Shown: piece by piece, positions 52,615 through 61,021 of the stretch
How the letters are laid out: every line of letters begins with the position of its first letter
How positions within the stretch are numbered: the first letter of the stretch is position 1
DNA from: JAJFUE01 sp039683515
Lineage (GTDB): Bacteria; Sumerlaeota; Sumerlaeia; MVZB01
Direction of reading: 5' to 3'
Assembly (NCBI GenBank): GCA_039683515.1
Contig: JBDKRG010000003.1
Coordinates: 1-64,000, forward strand
Length of the DNA stretch: 64,000 nucleotides
Position numbers and translations under genes: made by a program
The notes under the pieces: model-generated
The model's input: only the letters and a program-made list of their open reading frames with translations
Databases searched by the model: none
Told to the model about the DNA's origin: nothing

Positions 52615-52736
52615 AGTCCCGAAGGGACGAAGGCTTTCAGCCCGCCATGCCCATGGCGGGACAAAGGGCGAAAACGCGCATGAGTCCCGTAGGGACGGCT
52701 GAATTCAAGGTCAGCATTCGTCCCTGCCGGGACTGG
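52615..52736. repeat. REP-like cluster AGTCCCGNAGGGACG
   Basis: AGTCCCGAAGGGACGA (52615-52630), a perfect palindrome CCCGCCATG with CATGGCGGG (52641-52660), AGTCCCGTAGGGACGG (52683-52698) and CGTCCCTGCCGGGACT (52719-52734). These short hairpins fill most of the 297 base gap between the two paralogous genes; no gene is present. Confidence 0.8.
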
Positions 52737-52846
52737 CAAACGCAATCCGATGCAGCCAGCCGACATCATTCATCATTTTTTCTTCCGCACCCCACACGCC
52801 GCATTAGACTGTTGACATCCGTTGCGCGAGGCATATTCATTGATGC

Positions 52847-53776
52847 ATGAAGCCGCCGCGGCAGCCGCCACTGTCTCTCGAGGAAGCGATCGGCGATCCG
52901 AAAATCGCCGCGGGCCTCGAGAACTTGAGGCGGATCTGGCCGGAACTTGGCCGCACTGCGAGTCATCCGCTCACCGAAGTTCTCGTTCAATGGGACAGCC
53001 GCCGAAAACCCGCGGCCACGATTGCGGGGTGGTCGCTGATCGTCCTGATCGGCGTGGCCTGCCTTCATTTCAACCCACTGATGATGCTGCCCCTTCCTGT
53101 TTTGTTCGCGATCGCCATGTTCCTGATCCAGAAAGGCCGGTCGGGGCAAATGACGTATCGGAATTTCTTTTCGCCCAATCCGGAACTCGCGCTGCTGCCG
53201 ATCAACCTTCGTGAATACATTGCGATCCGGCTCGGCGTCGAGTTCTTCCGCATCCTGAGAAGACGAAAAATCGTGATGGTCCTGATTTTTGTCATGGGGG
53301 CGGCGACGGCCGGAATCCTGGCTGCGGCCAACTGGATCAAGCTCCCGATCAGCCCCGAGGCCGAATTGCGAAGGTGTTTCCTCGGATCCTGGTTCCTGAT
53401 GCACTTCTTCATCCTGCCCCGGCACGAGCAGGTTCTCGCCGAGAGGATGGGGCAGCTGTTCGGCCGGCTCGTGAAGAGGGACGCGCCGATGATGATCACC
53501 AGCCGGTTGATGATCAACTCCGTCTTCCTGGTTTTTATTTTCTTCTACAACACGGGCATCGGCGTGGCGCTGTTCTTTGCCGCCTCGTTGATTTATCACC
53601 TGGTCGCACAGCGCACGTTCAAGACGGTGAGCCTGGACCAGTATTTCGACTCGCTTGCGGATTATTCGTGGGAATTCACGATCCTGCCCGAGAACGCGGT
53701 GGTGTGGCCGATGAAGCGCGAACGCGCCGCGATCGTCTGTCGTAAGAAACTACTGAGGTCCGTTGACAAATTTTAA
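52847..53776 (+). CDS. Polytopic membrane protein, paralogue pair member 2
   Basis: 309 residues, same plan as the 51665 gene: DPKIAAGLENLRRIWPELG, HPLTEVLVQW, NPELALLPINLREYIAIRLGVEF and a C-terminal YSWEF. Identity seems moderate, so the duplication is old. A basic tail (KRERAAIVCRKKLLRS) is added at the C-terminus. It is convergent with the next gene; the two stops touch. Unknown function. Confidence 0.78.
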   Translation: MKPPRQPPLSLEEAIGDPKIAAGLENLRRIWPELGRTASHPLTEVLVQWDSRRKPAATIAGWSLIVLIGVACLHFNPLMMLPLPVLFAIAMFLIQKGRSGQMTYRNFFSPNPELALLPINLREYIAIRLGVEFFRILRRRKIVMVLIFVMGAATAGILAAANWIKLPISPEAELRRCFLGSWFLMHFFILPRHEQVLAERMGQLFGRLVKRDAPMMITSRLMINSVFLVFIFFYNTGIGVALFFAASLIYHLVAQRTFKTVSLDQYFDSLADYSWEFTILPENAVVWPMKRERAAIVCRKKLLRSVDKF

Positions 53777-54424
53777 TTACTGCTGGTCCTGCTGCGGCGG
53801 AGGCTCTTGCTGCGGCGGCGGCTGCTGGTTGTTGTTGTTATTGTCCTGAGCGAGGCGTTCGGCGATTTGCTGGAGGGCGCGGTAGACTTCGTTGAACGCG
53901 GTTGTGTTCGTGTTGTCGATCGCCTGCGGGGCGACGCGCTCGACGAGCTGCATGCGCGCCTGGATGAGCGGCAGGTCGGCTTCGCCGGGATTGTCGGCGT
54001 CGGAGAAGCCCTCGTCGGCGAGGCCGCCGATCAGAGCCGCGCGCGTGGCGGCGGGGACGTCGGGATTGTTGATCGCCTCGAGCCAGGTATTGGTGGCGTT
54101 CGTGTTGGCGCCGACACGGGGCAGGGCCTCGCGCGCCTCCCGCTCGATCTCGGCCGTGTCGGCGGTCGGCGAGGGGGAAGGCTCGGGCGTGGATGATGCC
54201 TGCCCGACCGGCGCGGAAGCCCGGCGCGGCGTGGCGCGCCACGTGGGCGCGGTGGTCTGGGCGTCGCCGCGCGTGACGGTGATCTGGCCGCGCGGCTTGG
54301 CGGTCGCGCGCGGAGCGGGCCGGGGCGCCGTCGGCGGCGGAGACTGCTGTTTGTTGAGGCTGACGATGTAGGCGATGCACGCGACGGCGATCATCAACGC
54401 GATGACGAGTTTCAATTGTTTCAT
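53777..54424 (-). CDS. Membrane-anchored low-complexity protein
   Basis: 215 residues. An N-terminal transmembrane anchor (KLVIALMIAVACIAYIVSL), then a Pro/Arg/Thr-rich stretch (about 28-90), a central helical part (about 92-185, GANTNATNTWLEAINNPDV, GGLADEGFSDADNPG), and a Gln/Pro/Asn tail. The central part resembles a single HEAT-like unit. No family is recognised. A role in the envelope is likely from the anchor. Confidence 0.68.
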   Translation of the reverse strand: MKQLKLVIALMIAVACIAYIVSLNKQQSPPPTAPRPAPRATAKPRGQITVTRGDAQTTAPTWRATPRRASAPVGQASSTPEPSPSPTADTAEIEREAREALPRVGANTNATNTWLEAINNPDVPAATRAALIGGLADEGFSDADNPGEADLPLIQARMQLVERVAPQAIDNTNTTAFNEVYRALQQIAERLAQDNNNNNQQPPPQQEPPPQQDQQ

Positions 54425-54616
54425 CGGCTGTAAGCTCCCACTCCCGGTTGGGAAAATATATAGCCGCGGGCGGGGGAAGTAAAATGAACAATTGTTTATG
54501 GGTTCACGCGCCCGACACTTCTCTTATGCTTGCCCTCCCCTCTCGCGGTTGGGATTGCGGACGCGGCGAGCCGTTGCCAAAAGTTTTCCGGCGCTGCCGG
54601 GGCCTGCGCCAATTGC

Positions 54617-54651
54617 AAAAAAAGCGGCGGCATCGTGCGATGCCGCCGCTT
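54617..54651 (-). terminator. Intrinsic terminator of the hsp70 gene
   Basis: AAGCGGCGGCATCG and CGATGCCGCCGCTT form a 14 bp stem; on the minus strand it ends in seven T. It lies 25 nt past the hsp70 stop. Confidence 0.88.
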
Positions 54652-54676
54652 CGTGTTTCACTCCCGAGCCGGGTTT

Positions 54677-56431
54677 TTAGCGGGCCGATTCGATCTCGGC
54701 CAGGACCTGGATCAGGTCGCCGGTCATGATCTCCAGTTCGTGCTCGTCGGCCTCGTCGAGGCGGTTTTCGAGGCCGCGGGCGAGCTGGGCGATCTCCTCC
54801 GAGCGCGGGTGATTGGGCGCGTGGCTGATCGCGTCGTTGGCGCGCTGGATGGCGCTGAGCGCCTCCTCGTGGATGTGCGAGTGGCCGGCCTGGCGGACCG
54901 TCTGGCTGACGCGCTCGCGGGCTTCCTTGACCATGCGCTGCTTCTCGGAGTCGGACAGGCGCGAGCCGGTCGAGGCGATCGTGATCTTCTTTTCGGCGCC
55001 GGTGGCGAGGTCCTCGGCGCGGGCCTCGAGGATGCGGTCGGCGTTCAGGCGGAAGGTGACCTCGATGCGCGGGACGCCGCGCGGGGCCGGCGTGATCCCC
55101 TCGATGCGCAGCAGGTCGAGGAAGGTGTTCTCGGAGGCGGTGTTGGCCTCGCCTTCGTAGATCGGGAAGCTGATCGCCTCCTGGAAGTCGCGCGTCGTGG
55201 TGAAGATGTCCTTGGCCTCGGTCGGGTAGGTCGAGTTGCGCTCGATGAGCGGCGCGAACATGTCGTTCTGCAGGCCGACGCCGAGGCTGAACGGGGTCAT
55301 GTGGATGATGACCGGTTTTTCCTTGCCGTAGCGGGCCGCGAACTCTTCCTCCATGGCGCCGTCGACGGGGGCGATCACCATGGTCTGGATGGCGGCGCCC
55401 ATGGCGACGACTTCCTCGGGCGAGATGTCGCGGACGGGGCGCTTCTTGAGCGTATCCTGGCAGACACGTTGGACGAGCGGGATGCGGGTCGAGCCGCCGA
55501 CGAGCAGGATGGTGTCGAGCTTCTCGGCGGTCAGGCCGGCGTCCTTGATGGCGGCCAGCATCGGCTCGCGGGTTTTTTCGACCAGCGGCTGGATCATGTC
55601 CTCGAACTGCTTGCGGGTGATCGTGCAGTCGAGCGTCAGCGGGCCCTTCTCGCCCATCGTGATGGCCTCGACCAGGACGTGGGTCTCGTTGATGTCGGAC
55701 AGCTCGATCTTGGCCTCCTCGGAGGCGTCGCGCAGGCGCATCATCGCGACCTGGTCGCTCTTGAGGTCGACGTTGTTCTTGGCTTTGAAATCATTGAGGA
55801 GGTGTTCGGTGATGAGGCGGTCGAAGTCGTCGCCGCCGAGCTGGGTGTCGCCGTGGATGGCCATGACGCGGAAGACGCCCGAGATGACCTCGATGATGGA
55901 GACGTCGAAGGTGCCGCCGCCCAAGTCGTAGACGAGGATGGTCTGGTCCTTCTGCTTGTCGAGGCCGTAGGCCATGGCCGCGGCGGTCGGCTCGTCGATG
56001 ACGCGGCGGACGGTGAAGCCGGCGATTTCGCCCGCGTCCTTGGTCGCCTGGCGCTGGGTGTCGGTGAAGTAGGCCGGGACGGTGACGACGGCCTGGTCGA
56101 TCTTCTCGCCGAAGAAGTCCTCGGCGTCCTGCTTGAGCTTCTGCAGGATGATGCCGGAGATCTCCTGGGGCGTATACTGCTTGCCTTCGATGTTGACGCG
56201 GTGATTGGTCCCCATGTGGCGCTTGATGGAGAAGACCGTGCGCTGCGGATTCATCACCGCCGCGCGGCGGGCCTTGCGGCCGACGAGGATTTCGCCACCC
56301 TTGGTGAAGCCGACGACCGACGGCGTCAGACGCTCGCCCACGTTGTTGGGAACGATCATCGGCCCGTTTCGATCCATGACAGCCACGACGGAGTTGGTGG
56401 TGCCCAAGTCGATGCCCAGAATCCTGCCCAT
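54677..56431 (-). CDS. Divergent Hsp70 chaperone (DnaK-like)
   Basis: 584 residues, about 50 shorter than E. coli DnaK. ATPase domain marks: GIDLGTTNSVVA, VYDLGGGTFDVS, IDEPTAAAMAYGL and LLVGGSTRIPLVQ. The linker region is unusual: an insertion (about APVDGAMEEEFAARYGKEK) replaces the normal VLLLDVTPLSLG approach and reads IIHMTPFSLGVGLQ. The substrate domain is present but the lid is short and there is no EFEEV-type tail. It follows grpE on the same strand by 44 nt. No dnaJ is in the window, so it may not be the main DnaK of this cell. A strong terminator follows. Confidence 0.9.
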   Translation of the reverse strand: MGRILGIDLGTTNSVVAVMDRNGPMIVPNNVGERLTPSVVGFTKGGEILVGRKARRAAVMNPQRTVFSIKRHMGTNHRVNIEGKQYTPQEISGIILQKLKQDAEDFFGEKIDQAVVTVPAYFTDTQRQATKDAGEIAGFTVRRVIDEPTAAAMAYGLDKQKDQTILVYDLGGGTFDVSIIEVISGVFRVMAIHGDTQLGGDDFDRLITEHLLNDFKAKNNVDLKSDQVAMMRLRDASEEAKIELSDINETHVLVEAITMGEKGPLTLDCTITRKQFEDMIQPLVEKTREPMLAAIKDAGLTAEKLDTILLVGGSTRIPLVQRVCQDTLKKRPVRDISPEEVVAMGAAIQTMVIAPVDGAMEEEFAARYGKEKPVIIHMTPFSLGVGLQNDMFAPLIERNSTYPTEAKDIFTTTRDFQEAISFPIYEGEANTASENTFLDLLRIEGITPAPRGVPRIEVTFRLNADRILEARAEDLATGAEKKITIASTGSRLSDSEKQRMVKEARERVSQTVRQAGHSHIHEEALSAIQRANDAISHAPNHPRSEEIAQLARGLENRLDEADEHELEIMTGDLIQVLAEIESAR

Positions 56432-56475
56432 GATATTAACAATGCTCCTTGGTCAATACGGTCTGGCTCAAACGA

Positions 56476-57045
56476 TTATTCCTCATTGCAAGCGACAACG
56501 ACCTTCGCTTCCCTCAACAACCGATCGCGGAACACCACGCCCTTCTGCAGTTCCTTGATGATCGTATTGTGCGGATACTGGTTGGTTCGGCGATACTCCA
56601 CAACGTCGTGAATATCAAGGTTGACGAGTTTACCCGCCGAGTTGATGAAACGCAAATCATAAGATTCCATCAGGCTGACGATGCGAAAGTAAAGAGCCTC
56701 AACCCCCTTCAGCCAGTTTGTCATCTCCTCCGAGGGGGGATGCTGGCGCGCCAGGTCGAGCAGGTGCGAGAAGTTGTCCAGGAACGGCAGCAGGTGCCGC
56801 ACGAACCGGCCGAACTCGTCGTTGCCCCCTTGCCGGGTCTCCAGATACTTGGCCTTGCGGGCCAGCTCGTCCTGGCTGACGAGGATCTGCATGACCTGGG
56901 TCAGCAGGTCCTGGGTCGACGGCAGGGGATCGTCGCCAGGCGGATCGGCGACGGCGACGGCCGTTTCCTCCGGCCGGTACACCTCGAGCGGCTGCTCGTC
57001 AATGACGAACTCGTCGGGGAGAAGCCGCTGTTTCCAAGACCACAA
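56476..57045 (-). CDS. grpE: GrpE-like nucleotide exchange factor
   Basis: 189 residues. A disordered acidic start, a helical middle (RHLLPFLDNFSHLLDLA with the family FLPVLDNLERAL-like plan) and the C-terminal beta domain IHDVVEYRRTNQYPHNTIIKELQKGVVFRDRLLREAKVVV, matching GrpE heads. The start is TTG at 57045, with AGGAG 10 nt upstream; an ATG lies between but in another frame. It forms a pair with the Hsp70 gene. Confidence 0.82.
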   Translation of the reverse strand: MWSWKQRLLPDEFVIDEQPLEVYRPEETAVAVADPPGDDPLPSTQDLLTQVMQILVSQDELARKAKYLETRQGGNDEFGRFVRHLLPFLDNFSHLLDLARQHPPSEEMTNWLKGVEALYFRIVSLMESYDLRFINSAGKLVNLDIHDVVEYRRTNQYPHNTIIKELQKGVVFRDRLLREAKVVVACNEE

Positions 57046-57560
57046 CTCTCATCAACTCCTGACGACTCAACGCCAAGCAACCCACTCTACACGAAAACGA
57101 GCAAAAAAACGAGATCCGAACGACAACAAGAACGCCCCACTGGAGTCTATCTCGACCAGACCCCTCGATATCTTTATCAGATTCAGGGGCCCTTTGCAGT
57201 ATATATCTGCGGCCGGAAATGTCATAAAAGAAAAAAAGTAAAAAGACATCCCGAGGCCTTAAGCCATATCGGATCGCGCCCGGCGAAAAACAAGCCCGCC
57301 AACCTCACCCTGGCGGCCGCCGTCAAGGATCTTTGTATCATGACAAGTCTACTGTTACCAGCATTTAAGGGGCGAGAGGGGGCAATAATCCGCCGATGCC
57401 GGGACGCAAATCACAGCCGGGACCATTTCATGGCCTGCAGCCGAAGAGTCGGGCTTGATCGTCCGCGCCCATGAGGCGACGCTGTGAAAAATAGTTTTTG
57501 CGGAAACCCCACCAGGCAATTTGAAAAAGCGTTTTCGAATTCAAAAAACCGATGCGCGCC
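57046..57560. other. Leader and spacer upstream of grpE
   Basis: 515 bases with no gene that I can support. It holds the grpE promoter candidate, an A-rich stretch (57226-57250) and the imperfect symmetry TTTGTATCATGACAAG near 57330. No CIRCE element and no sigma-32 consensus are visible. Confidence 0.55.
57198..57225 (-). promoter_or_regulatory. Promoter of grpE-hsp70
   Basis: On the minus strand ATGACA, 16 nt, TATACT: both hexamers are 5 of 6. The leader would be about 145 nt. It looks like a vegetative, not heat-shock, promoter. Confidence 0.5.
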
Positions 57561-58682
57561 CTACTTGTGCGCGACAATTTGGGCAGCCTTGGGGATTTTG
57601 ACCCCGTTCGCGGCCATCAGCCTGAACGAACAGACGGCGGCCTCGGCCACCTTCGGGTTCGGATGATCAAGCAGGCCGAGCATGGCGGCGGGGATCTGCT
57701 CGGCAGTGGCCACCATTCGGGAGAGCGCGAGGATCGCCACAATCCGCAGGTATTCATTTCTGTTCAGGTAACCGGCCACGGGCTCGATCAAATCGGCGCA
57801 TTTGGAGGCTCCGGCGAGCAGGAGCCCGGCCATCCCCTCATGGAAATCCTCGCTGCGAAGCAACTCACGAACCATCTGGATCCTGGCCTGCCCATCCTGT
57901 TTAAGCCCATAATGCGCAACCAAGGCGATCGCGGACCGCAGAGCGTCGCGGCGGTGGGGCACCATCTGTGTGACCACGTTTTGCGCCGGCGGATAGAGAT
58001 CGCAATCCATTCCGGCAATCGCCGCCGCAACGACGATCTCACGGTGGTACTTGCGTTCCATCCAGCGAAGGAGCGGCGGCAAAATCGACGGGCCGAAAAA
58101 ATGCAGCAGCCTGAATGGAGCATTGAGTTCCCAATCGCTCGAAAACATGATCTCCATCTGGAACGGGCCGTTTTGCGGACCTTCCCGCTCGAGGATTTTG
58201 TAGATTTCCGGCAGCAGCCTTTCGCCGAACATTTCGAAAATCGCCTTGTGATCGATGAAATAATAACGCCTCAGGAAATAGCCGACCGCGCCGGTGAGGT
58301 AAGGCACGGCCTTGTCCCCCTTTTTGATCAGGGCGTCAAACGCCGCCTTGCCGACGAGTGAATATTGATCCGACCTGATGTGGCGATCGAGGCATTCGAG
58401 GAGGCGGTCGTCGTCGCTGGCGATCTCCCCCATCATTTTCATCGCGTGGATGCGATCGGCTTTATCCGGTTTTTCCGCCCAGACCAGCAGTTCCGGCACA
58501 AGCGGCTCGTTGATGTCGCGGATGAGCTTGACGGCCGCGGCCTTGAGCTTGCGGTCCTTGCCGCGAGCTGCCTCGATAAGCGGCTCGAACGCGACCGCTC
58601 CAAGCGCTTTCAGCGCGGCGGCGGCCTCGTCGTGCGTTTTCTTGTCGGCCAACTTCGAAAAAATATCGTCCATCGTGCTCAT
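57561..58682 (-). CDS. HEAT-repeat protein, cytoplasmic
   Basis: 373 residues, no signal peptide, nearly all helical, with repeated pairs such as AFEPLIEAARGKDRKLKAAAVKLI, IPAAMLGLLDHPNPKVAEAAVCSFRLMA and ALRSAIALVAHYG. The repeats are of HEAT/armadillo type over the whole length. It likely binds other proteins. It is not joined to grpE (about 500 nt). Function unknown. Confidence 0.8.
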   Translation of the reverse strand: MSTMDDIFSKLADKKTHDEAAAALKALGAVAFEPLIEAARGKDRKLKAAAVKLIRDINEPLVPELLVWAEKPDKADRIHAMKMMGEIASDDDRLLECLDRHIRSDQYSLVGKAAFDALIKKGDKAVPYLTGAVGYFLRRYYFIDHKAIFEMFGERLLPEIYKILEREGPQNGPFQMEIMFSSDWELNAPFRLLHFFGPSILPPLLRWMERKYHREIVVAAAIAGMDCDLYPPAQNVVTQMVPHRRDALRSAIALVAHYGLKQDGQARIQMVRELLRSEDFHEGMAGLLLAGASKCADLIEPVAGYLNRNEYLRIVAILALSRMVATAEQIPAAMLGLLDHPNPKVAEAAVCSFRLMAANGVKIPKAAQIVAHK

Positions 58683-58776
58683 GTTTGCGCCGTCCCGATT
58701 TTGTTGAACAGAAAAATGTCATAGCAGAGCGAATGAGAAATGCAAGCCATTTGCAGGCGCTCCGCGACATGCGCGT

Positions 58777-58864
58777 TCGATTTACGATTACGATTACGAG
58801 CACGACGCACGAAAAATGGCCGGCGGGGGCGCCGGCCTCACCGTCCCTCGCTGACGCTCGGGCT
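58777..58864. repeat. GATTAC/GAGCAC repeat plus REP-like hairpins
   Basis: 58777-58812 repeats GATTAC and ends GAGCACGACGCACG, like 68-103. GCCGGCGGGGGCGCCGGC (58820-58837) is a hairpin, and CCTCGCTGACGCTCGGGCTAC (58845-58865 in part) is a REP-like word pair. They separate two minus-strand genes. Confidence 0.75.
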
Positions 58865-58888
58865 ACTGCATGGCAACAGCTCCAGGGG

Positions 58889-59953
58889 TTACAGCGACGG
58901 CAGGCCGGGCAGGAGGCTTTCGAGCGGCTTGTCGGTGAAGTCGGGGTCGAGGTGGGCGCGGATGTAGTCGCGGTCGATCGGCTCGGGCTCGGGGGTGCGG
59001 CCGAAGCCGGGGTCGAACTTGCGGACCGCCTTGGCGTCGGCGCGGAGCATCGTCAGGCCGCCGGGGGCGTCGCGGCGCAGGAGCTGGCCGTCGGAGCCGT
59101 AATAGGCCTGGCTTTGCATCTCGCCGACGCGCTCGGTTAGGTGCCAGGCGAGGACGTCCTTGCCGCCAAGCTGAATCATCTCGCGGCCGGCGACGGTGAC
59201 GCGGACCGGCTGGCGCAGGAGGCCGCCGATGGGGTCTGACGTTTCGGTCGACCAGCTCTGGCCGGGCTTGAGCTTGCCCTCGTGGATCAGAAGCGGCAGC
59301 AGGACGTCGTGCATCAGGATCGGGCCGCCGACCGGGGCGCGGCCGCAGATGTCGCGCGCGGCAAGGAGCGCCTCGAGCCCGCCCGCCAGCGACGGCGTGT
59401 CCGCGGACTCGGGGCCGATCCGGGCCCGGTAGTAGAGGTGTTTGCCCTCGGCGAAGGCGTCGAGCCGCAGCCGGCGGCCGGCGACGAGAACCGTCCCCTG
59501 GAACCAGTCCATCTCGAACTGGCCGTTCATGCCGACGACCATCGACATGTCGATCGGCAGCGGCAGGCCGAACATCCGGAACTTGAGGCGCGTGCGGCTC
59601 GACATCTCGTAGCCGGGGAGGCGGTCGGCGGAGACGGCGGGGTCCTCGCGGCGCAGGATGGCCATGTGCGTCGAGCCGATCGGCTTGCCGTTCTGGATGA
59701 TCCACAGGACCTGCGCGTAGTCGGTCCACGTGACCAGCAGGACGTCGGGGGATATGCCGAGCTGTTTGAGGCCGCGGCCGCCGCGCGCGGATTCGTGGCG
59801 CCAGACGGCGAACATGGCCGCCAGCCACGCCGCCAGAACAAACGCGGAAAGCCACAGCCGGCTCGAGGCGAGGCGGCGCGCACAACCGGGCGAATGAGGA
59901 TTCTGCACGCTGGGGGTTGCCAATATCGGCGGCACCGAACCATATTCAGTCAT
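58889..59953 (-). CDS. Membrane-anchored protein, unknown function
   Basis: 354 residues. One transmembrane helix at about 32-50 (LWLSAFVLAAWLAAMFAVW) follows a cytoplasmic start. The rest is beta-rich with repeats of strand pairs: QVLWIIQNGKPIGSTHMAI, SRTRLKFRMFGLPLPIDM and FEMDWFQGTVLVAGRRLRL, recalling outer-membrane-assembly or lipid-linked beta-taco domains without a clear match. Divergent from the 60157 gene. I do not recognise the family. Confidence 0.7.
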   Translation of the reverse strand: MTEYGSVPPILATPSVQNPHSPGCARRLASSRLWLSAFVLAAWLAAMFAVWRHESARGGRGLKQLGISPDVLLVTWTDYAQVLWIIQNGKPIGSTHMAILRREDPAVSADRLPGYEMSSRTRLKFRMFGLPLPIDMSMVVGMNGQFEMDWFQGTVLVAGRRLRLDAFAEGKHLYYRARIGPESADTPSLAGGLEALLAARDICGRAPVGGPILMHDVLLPLLIHEGKLKPGQSWSTETSDPIGGLLRQPVRVTVAGREMIQLGGKDVLAWHLTERVGEMQSQAYYGSDGQLLRRDAPGGLTMLRADAKAVRKFDPGFGRTPEPEPIDRDYIRAHLDPDFTDKPLESLLPGLPSL

Positions 59954-60156
59954 GGGCGGTCATCCGCCCGGAGTCCGATGTTGCCGCAAACGCGGCGCGC
60001 CGTGAACGAAAAACGACACGGTCGTGCTGGAAAACGACAGGGCTCGCACGGTAGAATGGGCCGGCGCATCAGGATGGGCCGGCCAGGGCCGCGTCCGATG
60101 CGCCGCCCAGAATCCTCACCGGCCCGACACGGGGCCGCCCCCGGAGTTCTCAAAAC

Positions 60157-61017
60157 ATGTCATCCCGTTTTCTCCGCACCATGATCGCAACGATCATGAT
60201 TCTCGGCCTCGCGATCCCGGCCATGGCCGCCCCCAGGCAGCAGAAACCCCGCGCCGACAAAAAGACGACGGAAGGCTTGGCGCGGCCGGTCAACTTCGAC
60301 GCGCCCACCAGCGGCAGCGCCGACGACACGATCAGCAGCTACACCAAGGCGCGGCTGGAACAGCTCAACCTGCCGACGACGGCGACGCTCGACGCGAGAT
60401 TCAGCGGCATCCTCGGGATCGCCCCCAAGATCCCGACGCCCGAGGAAGCCGCCCGGATGACGACCGACTCGCTGGCCGCGCTGTTCCGGACGGGTCGGCC
60501 GGCCCTGGGCATCGGCTGGTTCCAGAGCTACGATGCGGCGACGTCGACGGTGGTGATCCGGATGGACCCCAAGCTGACGACCTTCCCGCACTCGATCCAG
60601 GTCCGGGCCAAGCGCTGGAACATCCCGGCCGACCGGCTGTATGCGCGCGAACGGTCGGGCGAACGCAGGTTCAAGCTCGACATGCGGACGTACATCGTGG
60701 ACGACTCGTCGCCGCTCAAGCTCCAAGCCGGCCAGAAGGAGCGCCTCACGCCCCACATCCCGATCACGGCGTTGAGGCCGGGCGACAAGGTCAGCGTTTC
60801 CTACCGGATCGCGGCCGATTCCAAAGCGGTCCCGAAGGCGTTGAACATCTCGAAGGTCGACCCGAACCGCACGTTCTTCCCGGGCGATTCCGAGCCGATG
60901 AGCGGCAGAGCCATCACGCGGAGCAACCGGCGGCTGACGACCGGGACCGCCACCGCCGCCACCATCACCAGCCAATCGTTGATTCGGGAACGGATGCACA
61001 GGCCCCGCAAACCGTGA
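60157..61017 (+). CDS. Secreted protein, unknown function
   Basis: 286 residues with a signal peptide (RTMIATIMILGLAIPAMAA). The mature part has a basic, low-complexity start, then a segment with TPHIPITALRPGDKVSVSYRIA and VVIRMDPKLTTF, beta-rich. It ends very basic (RERMHRPRKP). It ends 4 nt before the PBP2 gene, so the two are likely co-transcribed and it may act in the cell wall (inference). Confidence 0.7.
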   Translation: MSSRFLRTMIATIMILGLAIPAMAAPRQQKPRADKKTTEGLARPVNFDAPTSGSADDTISSYTKARLEQLNLPTTATLDARFSGILGIAPKIPTPEEAARMTTDSLAALFRTGRPALGIGWFQSYDAATSTVVIRMDPKLTTFPHSIQVRAKRWNIPADRLYARERSGERRFKLDMRTYIVDDSSPLKLQAGQKERLTPHIPITALRPGDKVSVSYRIAADSKAVPKALNISKVDPNRTFFPGDSEPMSGRAITRSNRRLTTGTATAATITSQSLIRERMHRPRKP

Positions 61018-61021
61018 TGAC

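Noticed and set aside
57046..57560. CIRCE or sigma-32 control of grpE-hsp70
   Set aside because: No TTAGCACTC inverted repeat and no CTTGAAA/CCCCAT pair; a vegetative-type promoter fits better.
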